A stretch of 64,000 bases of DNA. Source: Ichthyophis bannanicus (taxonomy: Eukaryota > Chordata > Amphibia > Gymnophiona > Ichthyophiidae). The notes beneath the pieces are model-generated. The model was given only the letters and a program-made list of their open reading frames with translations, did no database searches and was not told where the DNA came from. Each line of letters begins with the position of its first letter. The first letter of the stretch is position 1. Made by a program: the position numbers and the translations under genes. Shown one piece after another: positions 1 through 9,577 of this stretch. Where the stretch lies: positions 397,563,440 to 397,627,439 of the forward strand of contig CM066039.1 in the NCBI GenBank assembly GCA_033557465.1, in the 5' to 3' direction.

Positions 1-330
1 AGAAAGGTTGATAGTGGCGCTTTCAATATCTTTATAAGTAACCTAGGAAAGGGAACAAGAAGAGAGGTTATCAAATATTCAATTGACACAAAATTTGTCC
101 AAGTTATTAGATCACAAGCCTATTGTGAGGTACTGCAAGAGAACCTTGAGAAACCGGACCAGCTAGGCATCTAAATGGCAAATGAGATTAAATGCAGACA
201 AGTGCAAGGCGATTCATATAGGACAGAATCATCACAGTTCTAGGTGCATGATACTGGCTTTCTGAATATGTGCTACCACCCAGTAAAAGGATCTTGGGGT
301 CATTGTGAATAACACATTGAAATCAATGGG
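1..330 (+). pseudogene. Decayed CR1-like LINE reverse-transcriptase fragment
   Basis: Conceptual translation on the plus strand gives a broken series matching the CR1 RT region after the catalytic block: FISNLGKGTRREVIKY is collinear with [16 protein letters not shown] in the better CR1 copy at 28613-29930. It is followed by a decayed version of the [14 protein letters not shown] block and by LGVIVNNTLKS. Several stops and small indels are present, so the fragment is old. It is cut by the window edge on the left and ends near a change in composition at about 330. Assignment to CR1 is fairly firm; the sub-lineage is unclear. Confidence 0.65.
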
Positions 331-767
331 GGGCTGTGGTCTACTAGTCACTAGTACCTTGTGCCTCCTTCCTTCTCATCTCCTTCCCTGCTTTTGGATC
401 CTGACCCTTTATTTCTCTGTCACTTCCCTTAAAGATTTGCCCTAGTCCCTGTCTGTTCTGTTTGTAAGCTCTGTGGAGCAGGGACTCTGTCTTACAAGTA
501 CGTATAAAACACTGCATTATAGAACCACTAAGTGTAAAAGACTCCAATAACTGGTGTTCCAAGCATTTAATACATAAACCAAACAAAACGCAGACACCAA
601 ACATTCACTTAAAACTATTACAATGAATCATTACTCCCCACTGCGTTCCATCTAGCCACACACTGGAGAGTGGGAAACAAGTGACCCTGCCTCTCTCAAT
701 ACGTAGTAAGGCCAGGATTCTTGCCCCATCCAATATCTTTTATCAGTCCCACTCTGTATAGATAGAT
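331..767. other. No gene seen; possible LINE 3' remnant
   Basis: No coding signal. The stretch around 430-500 (TGTAAGCTCTGTGGAGCAGG and downstream) resembles the 3' noncoding ends of L2-like elements, such as the AGATTGTAAACTC stretch near 52223. It is too short and divergent to classify. Confidence 0.3.
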
Positions 768-878
768 TTTGAAATGCTGCTTGGCTGAAGACCGAACAGA
801 GTTTAGGTCAACTATCCAGAGGGTCGCCAGGAATCTACACCGACTCAACAGCACTTAACAACAAAAACAACATACAAA
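768..878 (+). repeat. RTE/BovB-type 3' tail fragment
   Basis: The sequence ends in CAGCACTTAACAACAAAAAC after a GGTCAACTATCCAGAGGGTC block. The same block, in reverse complement, forms the 3' ends at 4867-4975 and 53451-53600. The latter is attached to recognisable RTE coding sequence. This is therefore a 5'-truncated RTE-type tail or an RTE-tailed SINE remnant on the plus strand. Confidence 0.6.
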
Positions 879-2044
879 TTTAAGAACCACTTAGCCTTTT
901 CTATTTTATCGGCAAAACTGAGTCGACTACTATAGTCTTACAGTTAGAAATTCGACGTGTCCATCTAAAGAACTCCTTTGTTTAAGCTAAGTGGGACAAT
1001 TTGGGACACATTTACTAAATGTCAACGTATGCTAAGAGCAGCTTCGGGCACTTAACATGCATCAGGTCTTACTAGAGAAATTTCCATGCTATAGAACTAT
1101 GCTATGGGCCAGATCAGGCAGGCACTCCAGAAAAATAACCTCCCCCCTCTCTTAAAAATTTCCCAGTGCATTTCTATGGGAGAAGCAAATATAGAAAAAG
1201 AAAATAATATGTGAAATAATGTTTTTACTGTGCATGCTGCTGGAATCTGTATTTTCTATTTTTTGGTTTGGTCGAGTCCTCTCTGTGGGCAATTTCAGCT
1301 GGTTTTCATTCCAGTCCAGAGTGAGGATTGTTGGACCATTCGAATGTGCAACTGAAAAAGGGGGCGCTTAGTATGTGGTGGCTGCTTATCTCTGTGAATA
1401 ATCTGAAGACTTTGCTCCCTTAGCACATCTATAGTATGGAAATTTCACTAACAAAGCACAATATCACAACTTGATTGAGAACATTCTGGGGAATTTCTGT
1501 TTCCCTGACCTCCCCCATGTTTCCCTCTTTTTCCTCTGTTCCTCATCCTTCTCCATTCTGCCTGGGTAAGAGATTGCTAAGATTTTCCTGACTCCTGATC
1601 AGGTAAAATGTGCTAATTGGCTTTCCTGTTTCTTTAGTTAGGGGAGACTGAGCAGCCTATCTTCCAGCAAGTTGACAGTTCAAGGCCAGCTGGGCCTGCC
1701 CAGTATAAAGATGGAGACCCATATGCTCCAAGAAGCTCAGGTACCATACCACCTTTGAGATTAGTGTGTGATCTACAAAGGAACTAGGACCAGAAAACAA
1801 GTGTAGAGGAGCTACTTCACTTCCCAATGAAAAGTTAACACAAAGCAGAGAACAAATCAATGCTGTTTTTGAGTGAAGAAATGGCTGCTATTGCTTCTGT
1901 ATTTACATACTGACTGCACTTTGTATGAAAAGGATGCAATAGATATACCGCAGGCAATGTGCTGAAACATGATCATCTCGGGCCACCAATAAAGTTTATT
2001 CCTTGTGTCCTTTGGAAAAGTAATTAGGAAAACCGCATACACCG
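879..2044. other. Non-coding stretch, no feature recognised
   Basis: AT-rich sequence without a credible reading frame or recognisable repeat. The open frames here are short and show no family motif. It may be single-copy host DNA or very old repeat. Confidence 0.4.
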
Positions 2045-2298
2045 GGTTATATTTTTATTTATTTAACAGGTTTTATATGCTGCTTTGTCATTTGAAGTCA
2101 AAGCGGTTTACATTGAAACTTAAACTTGGTAATGTACATTAAACAGGGACATTGGTAACTTGAATTTTTCTGAGGCAATGGAGGGTTAAGTGACTTGCCC
2201 AGGGCCACAAGGAGAGCTAGTGGGAATCAAACCCTAGTCTCTTAGTTCCCAAGCCAGTGTTCTTAACCATTAGGCCAAGTGGAGTGGAGTGGAGAAGC
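2045..2298 (-). mobile_element. tRNA-SINE with L2-type tail (SINE-2)
   Basis: Read on the minus strand, the element has a tRNA-like head with A-box-like TTGGCCTAATGG and B-box-like GGGTTTGATTCCC, then the body GCCCTGGGCAAGTCACTTAA. The tail contains GGTTTACATTG-type sequence in inverse orientation and ends in TTAAATAAATAAA. The tail matches the 3' ends of the L2-clade LINEs in this window. Related copies lie at 47141-47440 and 59506-59816. Confidence 0.8.
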
Positions 2299-3420
2299 CT
2301 GAGATCATTCTGGTCACAGGGAGGTTCTACAGGTCTGCATCTCTCAATCTAACCACCATAACACACTAATCCTTTATTGAAAAGCATTGGAGAGAGAAAA
2401 CGAATCAAAGGGAGCAAAATAAAGCTTTTTAGGTTAAAAAAGGAGATATGTCAGATAGTCATAAAAGGTGTCAGCGGGCACCCTCCTTTCCAAGTGTCGC
2501 TTGGATGACGCGGTGGGAAAGAGACCTTTGAGTTGCTTGTTTGTGATTTCACTTCCTCCTCTCTGTTTATAAATCATCCACATTCTGTACAGAGAAAATA
2601 AAATGTTTTCTTTCTGCATCTGGAATTAGTCGTGTAACGGGCGTCCAAAGGCAATGGTTGTAACTTAGTTTGCGCCTTTCATTACGACAGCAAGGTGGCT
2701 TAGAGTGAATTAAAGATCAGGAAGTGTGAAGAGACGGACACCTGGACGCTGTAAACAAATGGGAAGGTTGCGAGGATTACATGTTGTGAAGCAATCATAG
2801 AATCAGCCAAAGACGAGAATGAAGAGTAAGAGACAGTCACAGAGGAGAACTACAGGGACCAGTGGTGCAGATCTGGAGTCCAAGGCCTGGGTGTAGATCT
2901 AAAAAAGGAGCACTTGCTTTTCAGTCTCAGGGACATAGATAAGAAATTCCAAAGTCCAGGAGTAAGATAAGAAAATGAAAGAGGATGAGCGGGTTCAGAG
3001 TGGATTCTGGATCACAGGGAATTGCTGGCAACATAGATCCTGTTGATCTCAACAGTTCCCTACTGTCCACAGCTCTGTATTTTATTTCTCCTGAAAAGTG
3101 AACATTGCAGAGTGGGAGGAGGAATTTATCAAGAAAGTTCAGTCTCTTGGAAGAAAAGAATCCATGGAGCAGTAATTCATTCGTGCTGCAGAGCCCCTTT
3201 CTTTCCCCCGCGAGAAGCGCAAGGGGTCAGGCTGGGAGCCGCATCGTCCTGCTAATGGTGGCCTGTGCATTCAAGAAAGAATTGTGCCTCTTGTGCTTTC
3301 TCGCTCCTCCCTTATTACAGAAATTGGAAACAGCCTGAGCCCCAGGAGTCTGGACACATTATGAGTAAGGCTTGTGCAGCCTGTGCCACAACGGCCCTCC
3401 AAGGGTTAACTGCAATTAGT

Positions 3421-3436
3421 GGGGGGGGGGGGGGGG
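3421..3436. repeat. Poly-G tract (16 G)
   Basis: Uninterrupted run of sixteen G. It is prone to assembly length error and to G-quadruplex formation. Confidence 0.95.
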
Positions 3437-4054
3437 CAGGATTCTTATCTGTAGCAATCTAAATGGAGACACTTAATGAAATTTCACTTTAAATGCCCTT
3501 CATCCTGTTTGTGAAAGGTTCCCATTTATTTCCACACAATTAAGCTATTTGTTCATTATCAATATAATTGTCCCAGCATCCTTACTGGCCCTCGTGAGCA
3601 CTCAGGTCTTTTTGGTTTTTGTTAAAGGCCTTTTTTTTGTTGTCTTTTTTTTCAGCCATTTATTGCAGTCTCGGCAGTCAGAGGCTGGGAACAGATGGGG
3701 AATGTAATTGGCTCATTTGCTTGCTTATGAATAGAAGAGTTCAATCCATGTTCTTCTTGAATCTAGTTTGACTCCTCCCAGATTTTGGATTTTATCGGTA
3801 TATAGACATATGAATGACCTTCCGTTTTCCCCCTTCCTCCCAATATATCAAGAGCATGGGTGGGATTTAGTGTTTCTAGGGTTGACACCTGTTCTGATTT
3901 GCCTCAAGCAAATTTTCAGATTGACCCAGGTTAGGTGACAACCTGAGACGTTTGTAGCTTTCTAACCTCCAAGCACAAATACTTTGAGGCCGATACTCAA
4001 AGGTTTGTTTGTTTCAGTTTTGTGAGTCAGCCAGACAAGTCTTCATGGTTAAAT

Positions 4055-4069
4055 CCCCCCCCCCCCCCC
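4055..4069. repeat. Poly-C tract (15 C)
   Basis: Uninterrupted run of fifteen C followed by GCCCCG. Confidence 0.95.
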
Positions 4070-4136
4070 GCCCCGTGGGGAAGTCAGCACATGCACATAC
4101 TTTACCTGGATAAAAGAGGTTTTCTTGGGATTTGAT

Positions 4137-4736
4137 CAGTAGATGCATGTGCGCAGTCATTCAGTAGATGCATGTGCGCAGTCATTCAGTAGATGCACGT
4201 GCGCAGTCATTCAGTAGATGCATGTCTGCACAGTCATTCAGTAGATGCACGTCTGCACAGTCATTCAGTAGATGCATGTGTGCAGTCATTCAGTAGATGC
4301 ACGTGTGCACAGTCATACAGTAGATGCACATGTGCAGTCATTCAGTAGATGCACGTGTGCACAGTCATACAGTAGATGCACATGTGCAGTCATTCAGTAG
4401 ATGCACGTGTGCACAGTCATACAGTAGATGCACATGTGCAGTCATTCAGTAGATGCACGTGTGCAGTCATTCAGTAGATGTATGTGTGCACAGTCATACA
4501 GTAGATGCACATGTGCAGTCATTCAGTAGATGCACGTGTGCACAGTCATACAGTAGATGCACATGTGCAGTCATTCAGTAGATGCACGTGTGCAGTCATT
4601 CAGTAGATGTATGTGTGCGCAGTCATTCAGTAGATGCACGTGTGCGCAGTCATTCAGTAGATGCACGTGTGTGCAGTCATTCAGTAGATGCATGTGTGCG
4701 CAGTCATTCAGTAGATGCATGTGTGAGCAGTCATTT
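4137..4736. repeat. 25-bp minisatellite with CACGTG/CACATG cores
   Basis: About 24 tandem units of roughly 24-27 bp, built as CAGTCATTCAGTAGATG followed by a variable GCACGTGTGC, GCACATGTGC or GCATGTGCGC core. A higher-order unit of about 50 bp (one CACGTG unit plus one CACATG unit with CATAC replacing CATTC) repeats several times between 4290 and 4570. Open frames across it (4557-4800) are by-products of the repeat. Roughly nine units carry a perfect CACGTG palindrome. Confidence 0.95.
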
Positions 4737-4866
4737 TGGAGTTCCCTTCTTAGCTTTGCTTTTATTACTATGTAAACCTCTCTGGTGCAGGAAAGTGTAG
4801 GGCAGTATAGAAGTTTTTAAATAAACAAACATTTGTGCCTGCTCTGGTCTCTTAGGTACTCCATCT

Positions 4867-4975
4867 TTGTTGTTGTTAAGTGCCATCAAGTCAGTGTCGA
4901 CTCATGGTGACCCTATGGATAGTTGACCTAAACAGTGTTCAGTTTTCGGTCAGGCAGCTTATTGTTGATAGATAA
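4867..4975 (-). repeat. RTE/BovB-type 3' tail fragment
   Basis: On the minus strand the sequence reads GGGTCACCATGAGTCGACAC then TGGCACTTAACAACAACAAA. It is the same tail as at 768-878 and 53451-53600, and resembles the GTCACCATGAGTC signature of BovB/RTE 3' ends. It abuts the CR1-B LINE that starts at about 4976. Confidence 0.65.
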
Positions 4976-5662
4976 ATGCATGACTGTGTGGATGGTGTCA
5001 TCGAGAATGTTTTGGTTTCCTGGACCATGGTATGATGTTCCAAGGGCTGCAGAGCAGAGATGGCATCCATCTGTCCAAGAAAGATCAACATATCTTCAGT
5101 AGCAAACTGGCTAACCTATTGAAGAGGGCTTTAAATTAGATTCATTGGGGATGGGTGAAGAAAGCCCCCAGGTACAGTAAGTAAAATACCTTTATAGAAA
5201 AAGGTAAAAAGGGAAACATTTGGAAAGCAGTGTCTATAAATGCCCATAGGATAGGAAATAAGATCCCTGATGTTAACACTTTAATGGGAGATGCTGAGTT
5301 GGATTTAGTGGCAGTTACAGAGAAATGGGAGTGGAGGAGTAGCCTAGTTATTAGAGCACTGGCTTGGTAATCAAGCAACCAGGGTTCGATTCCCACTAGC
5401 ACTCCTTGTGGCCTTGGGCAAGTCACTTAACCCTCCATTGCCTCAGAAGAAAGGCCTGGCAATCTACTTCTGGTGACACTGCCAAGAAAACCCAGGAGCT
5501 TCTGGGTCACCAGGAGTCAGGAATGACTCAAAGGCACACATTGCATTTTTTACAGAGACATGGTTCACAGAAAACCATGACTGGGTTGTAATTATACCAG
5601 ATTATATGTTATTCAGAAAGGACAGGGTAGGAAGAAGAGGAGGAGGAGTGGCATTATATGTA
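4976..5662 (+). pseudogene. CR1-B ORF1 C-terminus and endonuclease N-terminus
   Basis: The first part (about 5005-5135) translates as the end of a CR1 ORF1 (DGIHLSKKDQHIFSSKLA). A short gap follows, then an AP-type endonuclease start: INAHRIGNKI near 5240, LDLVAVTE near 5302, TETWFTENHDW near 5555 and GRRGGGVALYV near 5630. Frameshifts and stops lie between the two parts. The endonuclease continues at 16684 after the CR1-A insertion. In a live element this domain nicks target DNA for target-primed reverse transcription; here it is a fossil. Confidence 0.8.
5329..5549 (+). mobile_element. tRNA-SINE with RTE-type tail (SINE-1)
   Basis: The head has A-box-like TAGCCTAGTTATTAG and B box GGTTCGATTCC. 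The body follows as CTTGGGCAAGTCACTTAACC, and the tail is GGGTCACCAGGAGTCAGGAA then GACTCAAAGGCAC and a T-rich end. A 14-bp duplication flanks it: TTACAGAGAAATGG (5315-5328) and TTACAGAGACATGG (5550-5563), one mismatch. Both lie in the endonuclease codons for VTETW, so the insertion point in CR1-B is exact. The tail resembles the RTE 3' ends at 4867-4975. Confidence 0.9.
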
Positions 5663-6303
5663 GTTAGTTTAAATTTAAAACACAGAAGAGAGCTTTCTGG
5701 TTAAATTTAGAACCCAGCAGAGAGCTTCTAGTTTAAATTTCATAATAAGTCAGAGCCTAGCAGCAGCAAAGAGCTTTAATTTAAATAAAATCAGAATATA
5801 ACTTGGCATAAAAGGCAAAACAGGGTCAGTATTCTTTGAGCAATAAATAAAGTCTTCTAGAGACCTTTGCAAAGAGGCCTTCTACCTAGGGGGCAAGAGA
5901 CCTGTGAAACTTTTTCAATAGGTGTTAACGCCAGCTGGCAGGTCAAAAGGCCATTTTGAAAGACTCCTTCTATCCAAGCAAGGACTGTTAATTACACAGG
6001 AAGTTGGTCACAGCTTACCTCAGAAGCACAGAACAGGGTACTGTGTAGCAGCCCTCTTTTAATAAGTGTTATTTCCCTCCCTCCCTCCCCAATACCCACC
6101 CACCCCTGGGATAATTGTAGCTTTATAGGTACTTACACATCTTAAAGGAAAGGAGGTGCTCTCAGGTGCAGCTCGTTATCCAAATCAGTCATACACTAAG
6201 AACCTGAGATTAATTAAGCCTCAGGTGAAGAAGGCATATTAAACATAATAGGTACAATTTTATTAGTATAAGTATCAATAGCAACCCTTCGTAAGTAAAG
6301 AAC
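5663..6303 (+). promoter_or_regulatory. CR1-A 5'UTR with short internal repeats
   Basis: Noncoding leader. Its first 170 bases hold imperfect repeats of the type AGAGAGCTTCTAGTTTAAAT. The part 5830-6250 aligns with the reverse complement of 47441-47911, for example CTTACCTCAGAAGCACA against CTTTACCTTAGAAGCACA. That homology shows it belongs to CR1-A rather than to flanking DNA. CR1 promoters lie in this leader, but no individual promoter element can be assigned. It continues at 12576-12602 beyond the nested insertion. Confidence 0.75.
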
Positions 6304-6498
6304 TTAACACTAGAAGCCCCAAAAGGAATTTTACCTAGAAACCCCAAAGTGCGTCAATTGACACATTATCACAACGACTGCATTTAGCATGAAATGCAGA
6401 TGTGAATTAATGCAAAGTTATTTATTTGTTAAATATGTGCAGTATGTGACGTCATTACATGACGTCATCGTGTGTTTATTGTTTGTAATGTCGTAGAA

Positions 6499-6684
6499 AG
6501 CACAGTTACTTACCTGTAATAGGTGATCTCTGGGAACAGCAGGAATAAGTCTTCACATATGGGTATCGTTGGTACCGACGGAGCCTGTGCGGGAACGCTC
6601 CCCAGCATCCAGTAAGAAAGCTTTTGGGAGCATCCCACAGCGCCTGCGTGCTGCCTTCCCGCCTTTCCCAACTGCCTCTCTCCA
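6499..6684. repeat. DIRS copy 1 inverted terminal repeat (3' side)
   Basis: Starts AGCACAGTTACTTACCTGTA and contains GTCTTCACATATGGGTATCG. It is the reverse complement of 12101-12261 over most of its length. The two ends differ in their outermost 30 bases, as usual in DIRS elements, where the internal complementary region supplies the missing terminal information. Confidence 0.9.
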
Positions 6685-6734
6685 GTTTGAATTTTAAAGC
6701 TGAGACAAAGAGAGAGAGAGGAAAGGAAAGATAG

Positions 6735-6825
6735 ATTTATTTATTTAGTATACATTTTGTATACCGCTACTTCCAGCGATCAGCAGCGGTTTGATTACAG
6801 ATTGGAAATTGTCAAATCATGATAG
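6735..6825 (-). repeat. Short L2-type tail inserted in DIRS copy 1
   Basis: About 86 bp absent from DIRS copy 2. Read on the minus strand it ends in CTAAATAAATAAAT after TATACAAAATG-type sequence, like the L2 3' tails elsewhere. GATAG occurs on both sides (6730-6734, 6821-6825), consistent with a 5-bp target duplication. It is a strongly 5'-truncated retroposed copy. Confidence 0.7.
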
Positions 6826-6860
6826 AGAGATACAACTCCTAGGGGAGGTGGGTGGGTTGT

Positions 6861-6954
6861 GAAGACTTATTCCTGCAGTTCCCAGAGATCACCTCTTACA
6901 GGTAAGTAACTGTGCTATCTCCAGGAACAAGCAGGAATGAGTCTTCACATATGG
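6861..6954. repeat. DIRS copy 1 internal complementary region
   Basis: The left half is the reverse complement of the start of the left terminal repeat. The right half (ATCTCCAGGAACAAGCAGGA and on) is the reverse complement of the end of the right terminal repeat. The two meet at GTGCT/ATCTCC, which defines both element ends. This is the template used to rebuild the termini through a circular intermediate in the DIRS model. Confidence 0.92.
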
Positions 6955-7069
6955 GGACTCCCTAGCTGCAGATGCCAGGGAGAAACCCCAGGTTGTGTGT
7001 CCTTGAAAAGGACTCTACCTCCCCCCATGGATCTCTGGCATCCGACCAGGGTAGGTGGGTAGGAGTTGA

Positions 7070-8080
7070 TTAGGAAAGGAACAGGTGTTTGAGAACAGCC
7101 TGACCAAATGAGGCATCCCGGCGGGAGTCCTTGTCCAAACAGTAATGGGCTGTGAAGGTATGAACCGAGGCCCAGGTGGCCGCTCGACAGATTTGGTCGA
7201 TGGACACAGAGTTTAGATGAGCCATTGAGGCTGCCATGGCTCTCAAATTATGAGCTGTGACATGGCCCTCCAGAGAAATGTTCCTACTCTGGTAGGCGAA
7301 AGAAATACACTGAGCAATCCAGTTGGACAGTGTTCTTTTAGAGACTGGAAGTCCTAAATGAGAAGGATCAAAAGCAACAAAGAGTTGAGAAGACTTTCTA
7401 TGTTGCTGTGTGCTTTGTAAGTAAAAAGCGAGAGCTCTCTTACAATCCAAGGTATGAAGATTCCTCTCTGCATTTGATGCATGAGGTCCTGGAAAAAAGA
7501 CAGGTAAATATACCTCTTGGTTCAGATGAAAAGGTGAGACCACTTTAGGCATAAAGTGTGGATTGGTCCTGATGGAACCAATGATGGAACCTTGTATAAG
7601 GAGGATTAGCCACCAAAGCTTGCAACTCAATGATGCGGCGTGCTGAGGTGACTACAATGAGAAAAATAACTTTCCAAGAAAGGAATTTCAAGGAGGTAGT
7701 GGCTAAAGGTTCAAAGGGTGGCTTCATAAGCTGGCCAAGAACCAGGTTTAAGTCCCATGCCACTGGAGGTGGTCTAATGGGAGGTTTAGTTAAAAGAAGG
7801 CCTCTCATGAATCTTGCTATAAGAGGATGAGAGGAAACAGGTTGTCCATTGAGAGGCTTTAGGGACGCTGCAATAGCACTCAAATGGCCTCTTACTGAAT
7901 TCGTTTTCAGACCTGCATGTGATAGATGCAGGAGATACTCTAGTAGAGAATTCAGAGGTATTGCAAGAGGGTTTAGACCTTTCCCTGAACACAAAATGGT
8001 AAATCTTTTCCATTTGAAAGCATAGGAACGTCTAGTAGAAGGCTTTCTAGAGGCATGAATAACATCTCTGACTTGCTAAG
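7070..8080 (-). pseudogene. DIRS tyrosine recombinase, copy 1
   Basis: The gene would integrate the circular DIRS DNA by site-specific recombination in the nucleus. The N-terminal core-binding part (VIHASRKPS, FKWKRF, LLEYLLHLSHAG, TNSVRGHLSAIA) lies at about 7860-8060. Catalytic motifs follow: the first Arg in TSARRIIELQAL (near 7630), HNLR in GHVTAHNLRAM (near 7245) and the Tyr in HTFTAHYCLD (near 7150). Relative to copy 2 there is an indel near 7570 that replaces the LRTNPHF context and shifts the frame. The downstream 186-codon frame and the upstream 149-codon frame therefore do not join. Non-functional as it stands. Confidence 0.85.
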
Positions 8081-8101
8081 AGAGATGAAAATCTTGAAGG
8101 T

Positions 8102-9577
8102 CTAGGCCCTCAGCAACCAAGCCCTGAGATGGAGCGACTGGGGGTTTGGGTGCCACAAAGTTCCCTCTTCCTGGGACAGAAGGTCTGGTGCAGAGCCCAA
8201 GTCCAGGGAAGGAGCTTGAGAGAGATGCAGAAGTAGAGGGTACCACACTTGGCGTGGCCAATGTGGTGCTATGAGGATCATGGTCCCTTGATCTCTCTGA
8301 AGCTTGAATAGTGTCTTGGGAATTAGGGGAATTGGCGGAAAGGCATAAAGGAAGTCTTGATCCCAGTGAAGGAGGAAGGCATCCTTGGCCTGAACTCCCT
8401 GACACGGAATTCTGGAACAGAACCGGGGAAGTTTGGCATTCCACGGACTTGCAAAGTGGTCTATGTCCGGGGTTCCCCAAATTCGAAAAATCCTGGCTAC
8501 CTGGTCCATGTGGAGGGACCACTCGTGTGGAAGCAGAACTCGACTGAGTCTGTCCGCCCAAGAGTTTTGAATGCCTGGAAGATATACTGCCAGAAGATGG
8601 ATGTGATGCTCCCTGGTGAAGGCCCACAGTCGCAAAGCTTTGTTGCAAAGCGACAGAGAGCCAGTCCCGCCCTGCTTGTTTACATAGAACATGGCTACTT
8701 GGTTGTCCGTATGGATGAGGACTGTCCTGTAGCTGAGCAGGGAATGGAACACTCTGAGAGCTAAGAATATTGCTCTGAGTTCCAAGAGATTGATATGCAG
8801 AGAAGTCTCCTGTGGAGACCAGATGCCCTGGGTGGAGAGATCCTGTAGATGAGCTCCCCAACCCATTGGAGAAGCATCTGTTGTCAGAGTTGCTTGGGGT
8901 AGCGACTGCTGAAAAGGGGACCCCAGCAACAGATTTGGAGGGGACTTCCACCACTGGAGAGACCAAAATAGGCGACTGGAGTTTGCTATTTTGTCTGACA
9001 GGCAACCTGATGCCTGAGTCCATTGGGTGGACAAAGTCCATTGAGCTGCCCTCATGTGAAGGCGAGCATATGGAACCACATGCACGGTGGATGCCATGTG
9101 GCCTAATAGTTGTAACATCTCTCGAGCAGTTAAATGGGACTTTAACTGTATCTGGGAGGCTAACTGCACCAAGCGTAGGCAACGGGCCTGAGGAAGATAG
9201 GCCCTTGCAGTTGTGGTATCCAGCAAGGCCCCTATAAACTCCACAGACTGAGTAGGGGTGAGATGGGATTTTGGGATATTTATTACCAGTCCCAAATATT
9301 GAAGGACACGCATTGTGAAGGTTAGAGAAATCTGGGCCTCTGACTGGGATGGAGCTCAAATGAGGCAGTCGTCCAGATATGGGAAAACGAATATTCCTAG
9401 AGTGCGTAGAAATGCAGCTACTACTGCCATGCATTTCGTGAACACCCTTGGTGCAGAGGCCAGACCGAAAGGAAGCACCCTGTATTGGTAGTGCTTTCCT
9501 TGAAAAAGGAACCAAAGGAACCTTCTGTGTGTTGGATGGATGAGGACATGGGTGTATGCATCCTTGAGATCTAGAGA
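8102..9577 (-). pseudogene. DIRS RT palm, RNase H and MT-like region, copy 1
   Basis: Starts after a nonsense codon (9578-9580) and contains, in order, RT motifs, the YLDD region (changed to YLDDCLI followed by an in-frame TGA near 9360), RNase H motifs LTTDASPMGWGA, LLELRAIFLAL and IHTDNQVAMFYVNKQGG, and a C-terminal block with IDHFASPWNAKLPRF and APHWPRQVW. That block corresponds to the DAM-like methyltransferase region described for DIRS elements. The frame from MRVLQYLGL (9313) is open for 403 codons to 8102. Two nonsense codons disable the RT. Both look like point changes when compared with copy 2, one of them CGA to TGA. Confidence 0.88.

Larger units (their letters stand above)
2299..4136. 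other. Longest non-repeat stretch of the left side
   Basis: No coding feature or known repeat is recognised. The overlapping frames at 3043-3462 are short, show no motif and run through a poly-G tract, so I do not call them genes. The part around 3440-3770 is rich in homeodomain-like AATTA and ATTAAT words and could be a conserved noncoding element; that is a guess from composition. Confidence 0.35.

Noticed and set aside
3043..3462. Three overlapping 65-77-codon plus frames
   Set aside because: Mutually overlapping in different phases, one running through a poly-G tract, with no domain or codon signal.
4137..4736. CRISPR-like array
   Set aside because: Units are directly tandem without unique spacers, in a vertebrate repeat context. 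It is a minisatellite.
5329..5400. tRNA gene
   Set aside because: A and B boxes are present but the cloverleaf is not preserved. The segment is the head of a 220-bp SINE with target duplication.
8311..9237. Plus-strand frames of 78-141 codons opposite the DIRS RT (also 35555-36481)
   Set aside because: Antisense shadows of the RT/RNase H gene. They recur in copy 2 only because the two DIRS copies are homologous, and no motif is present.
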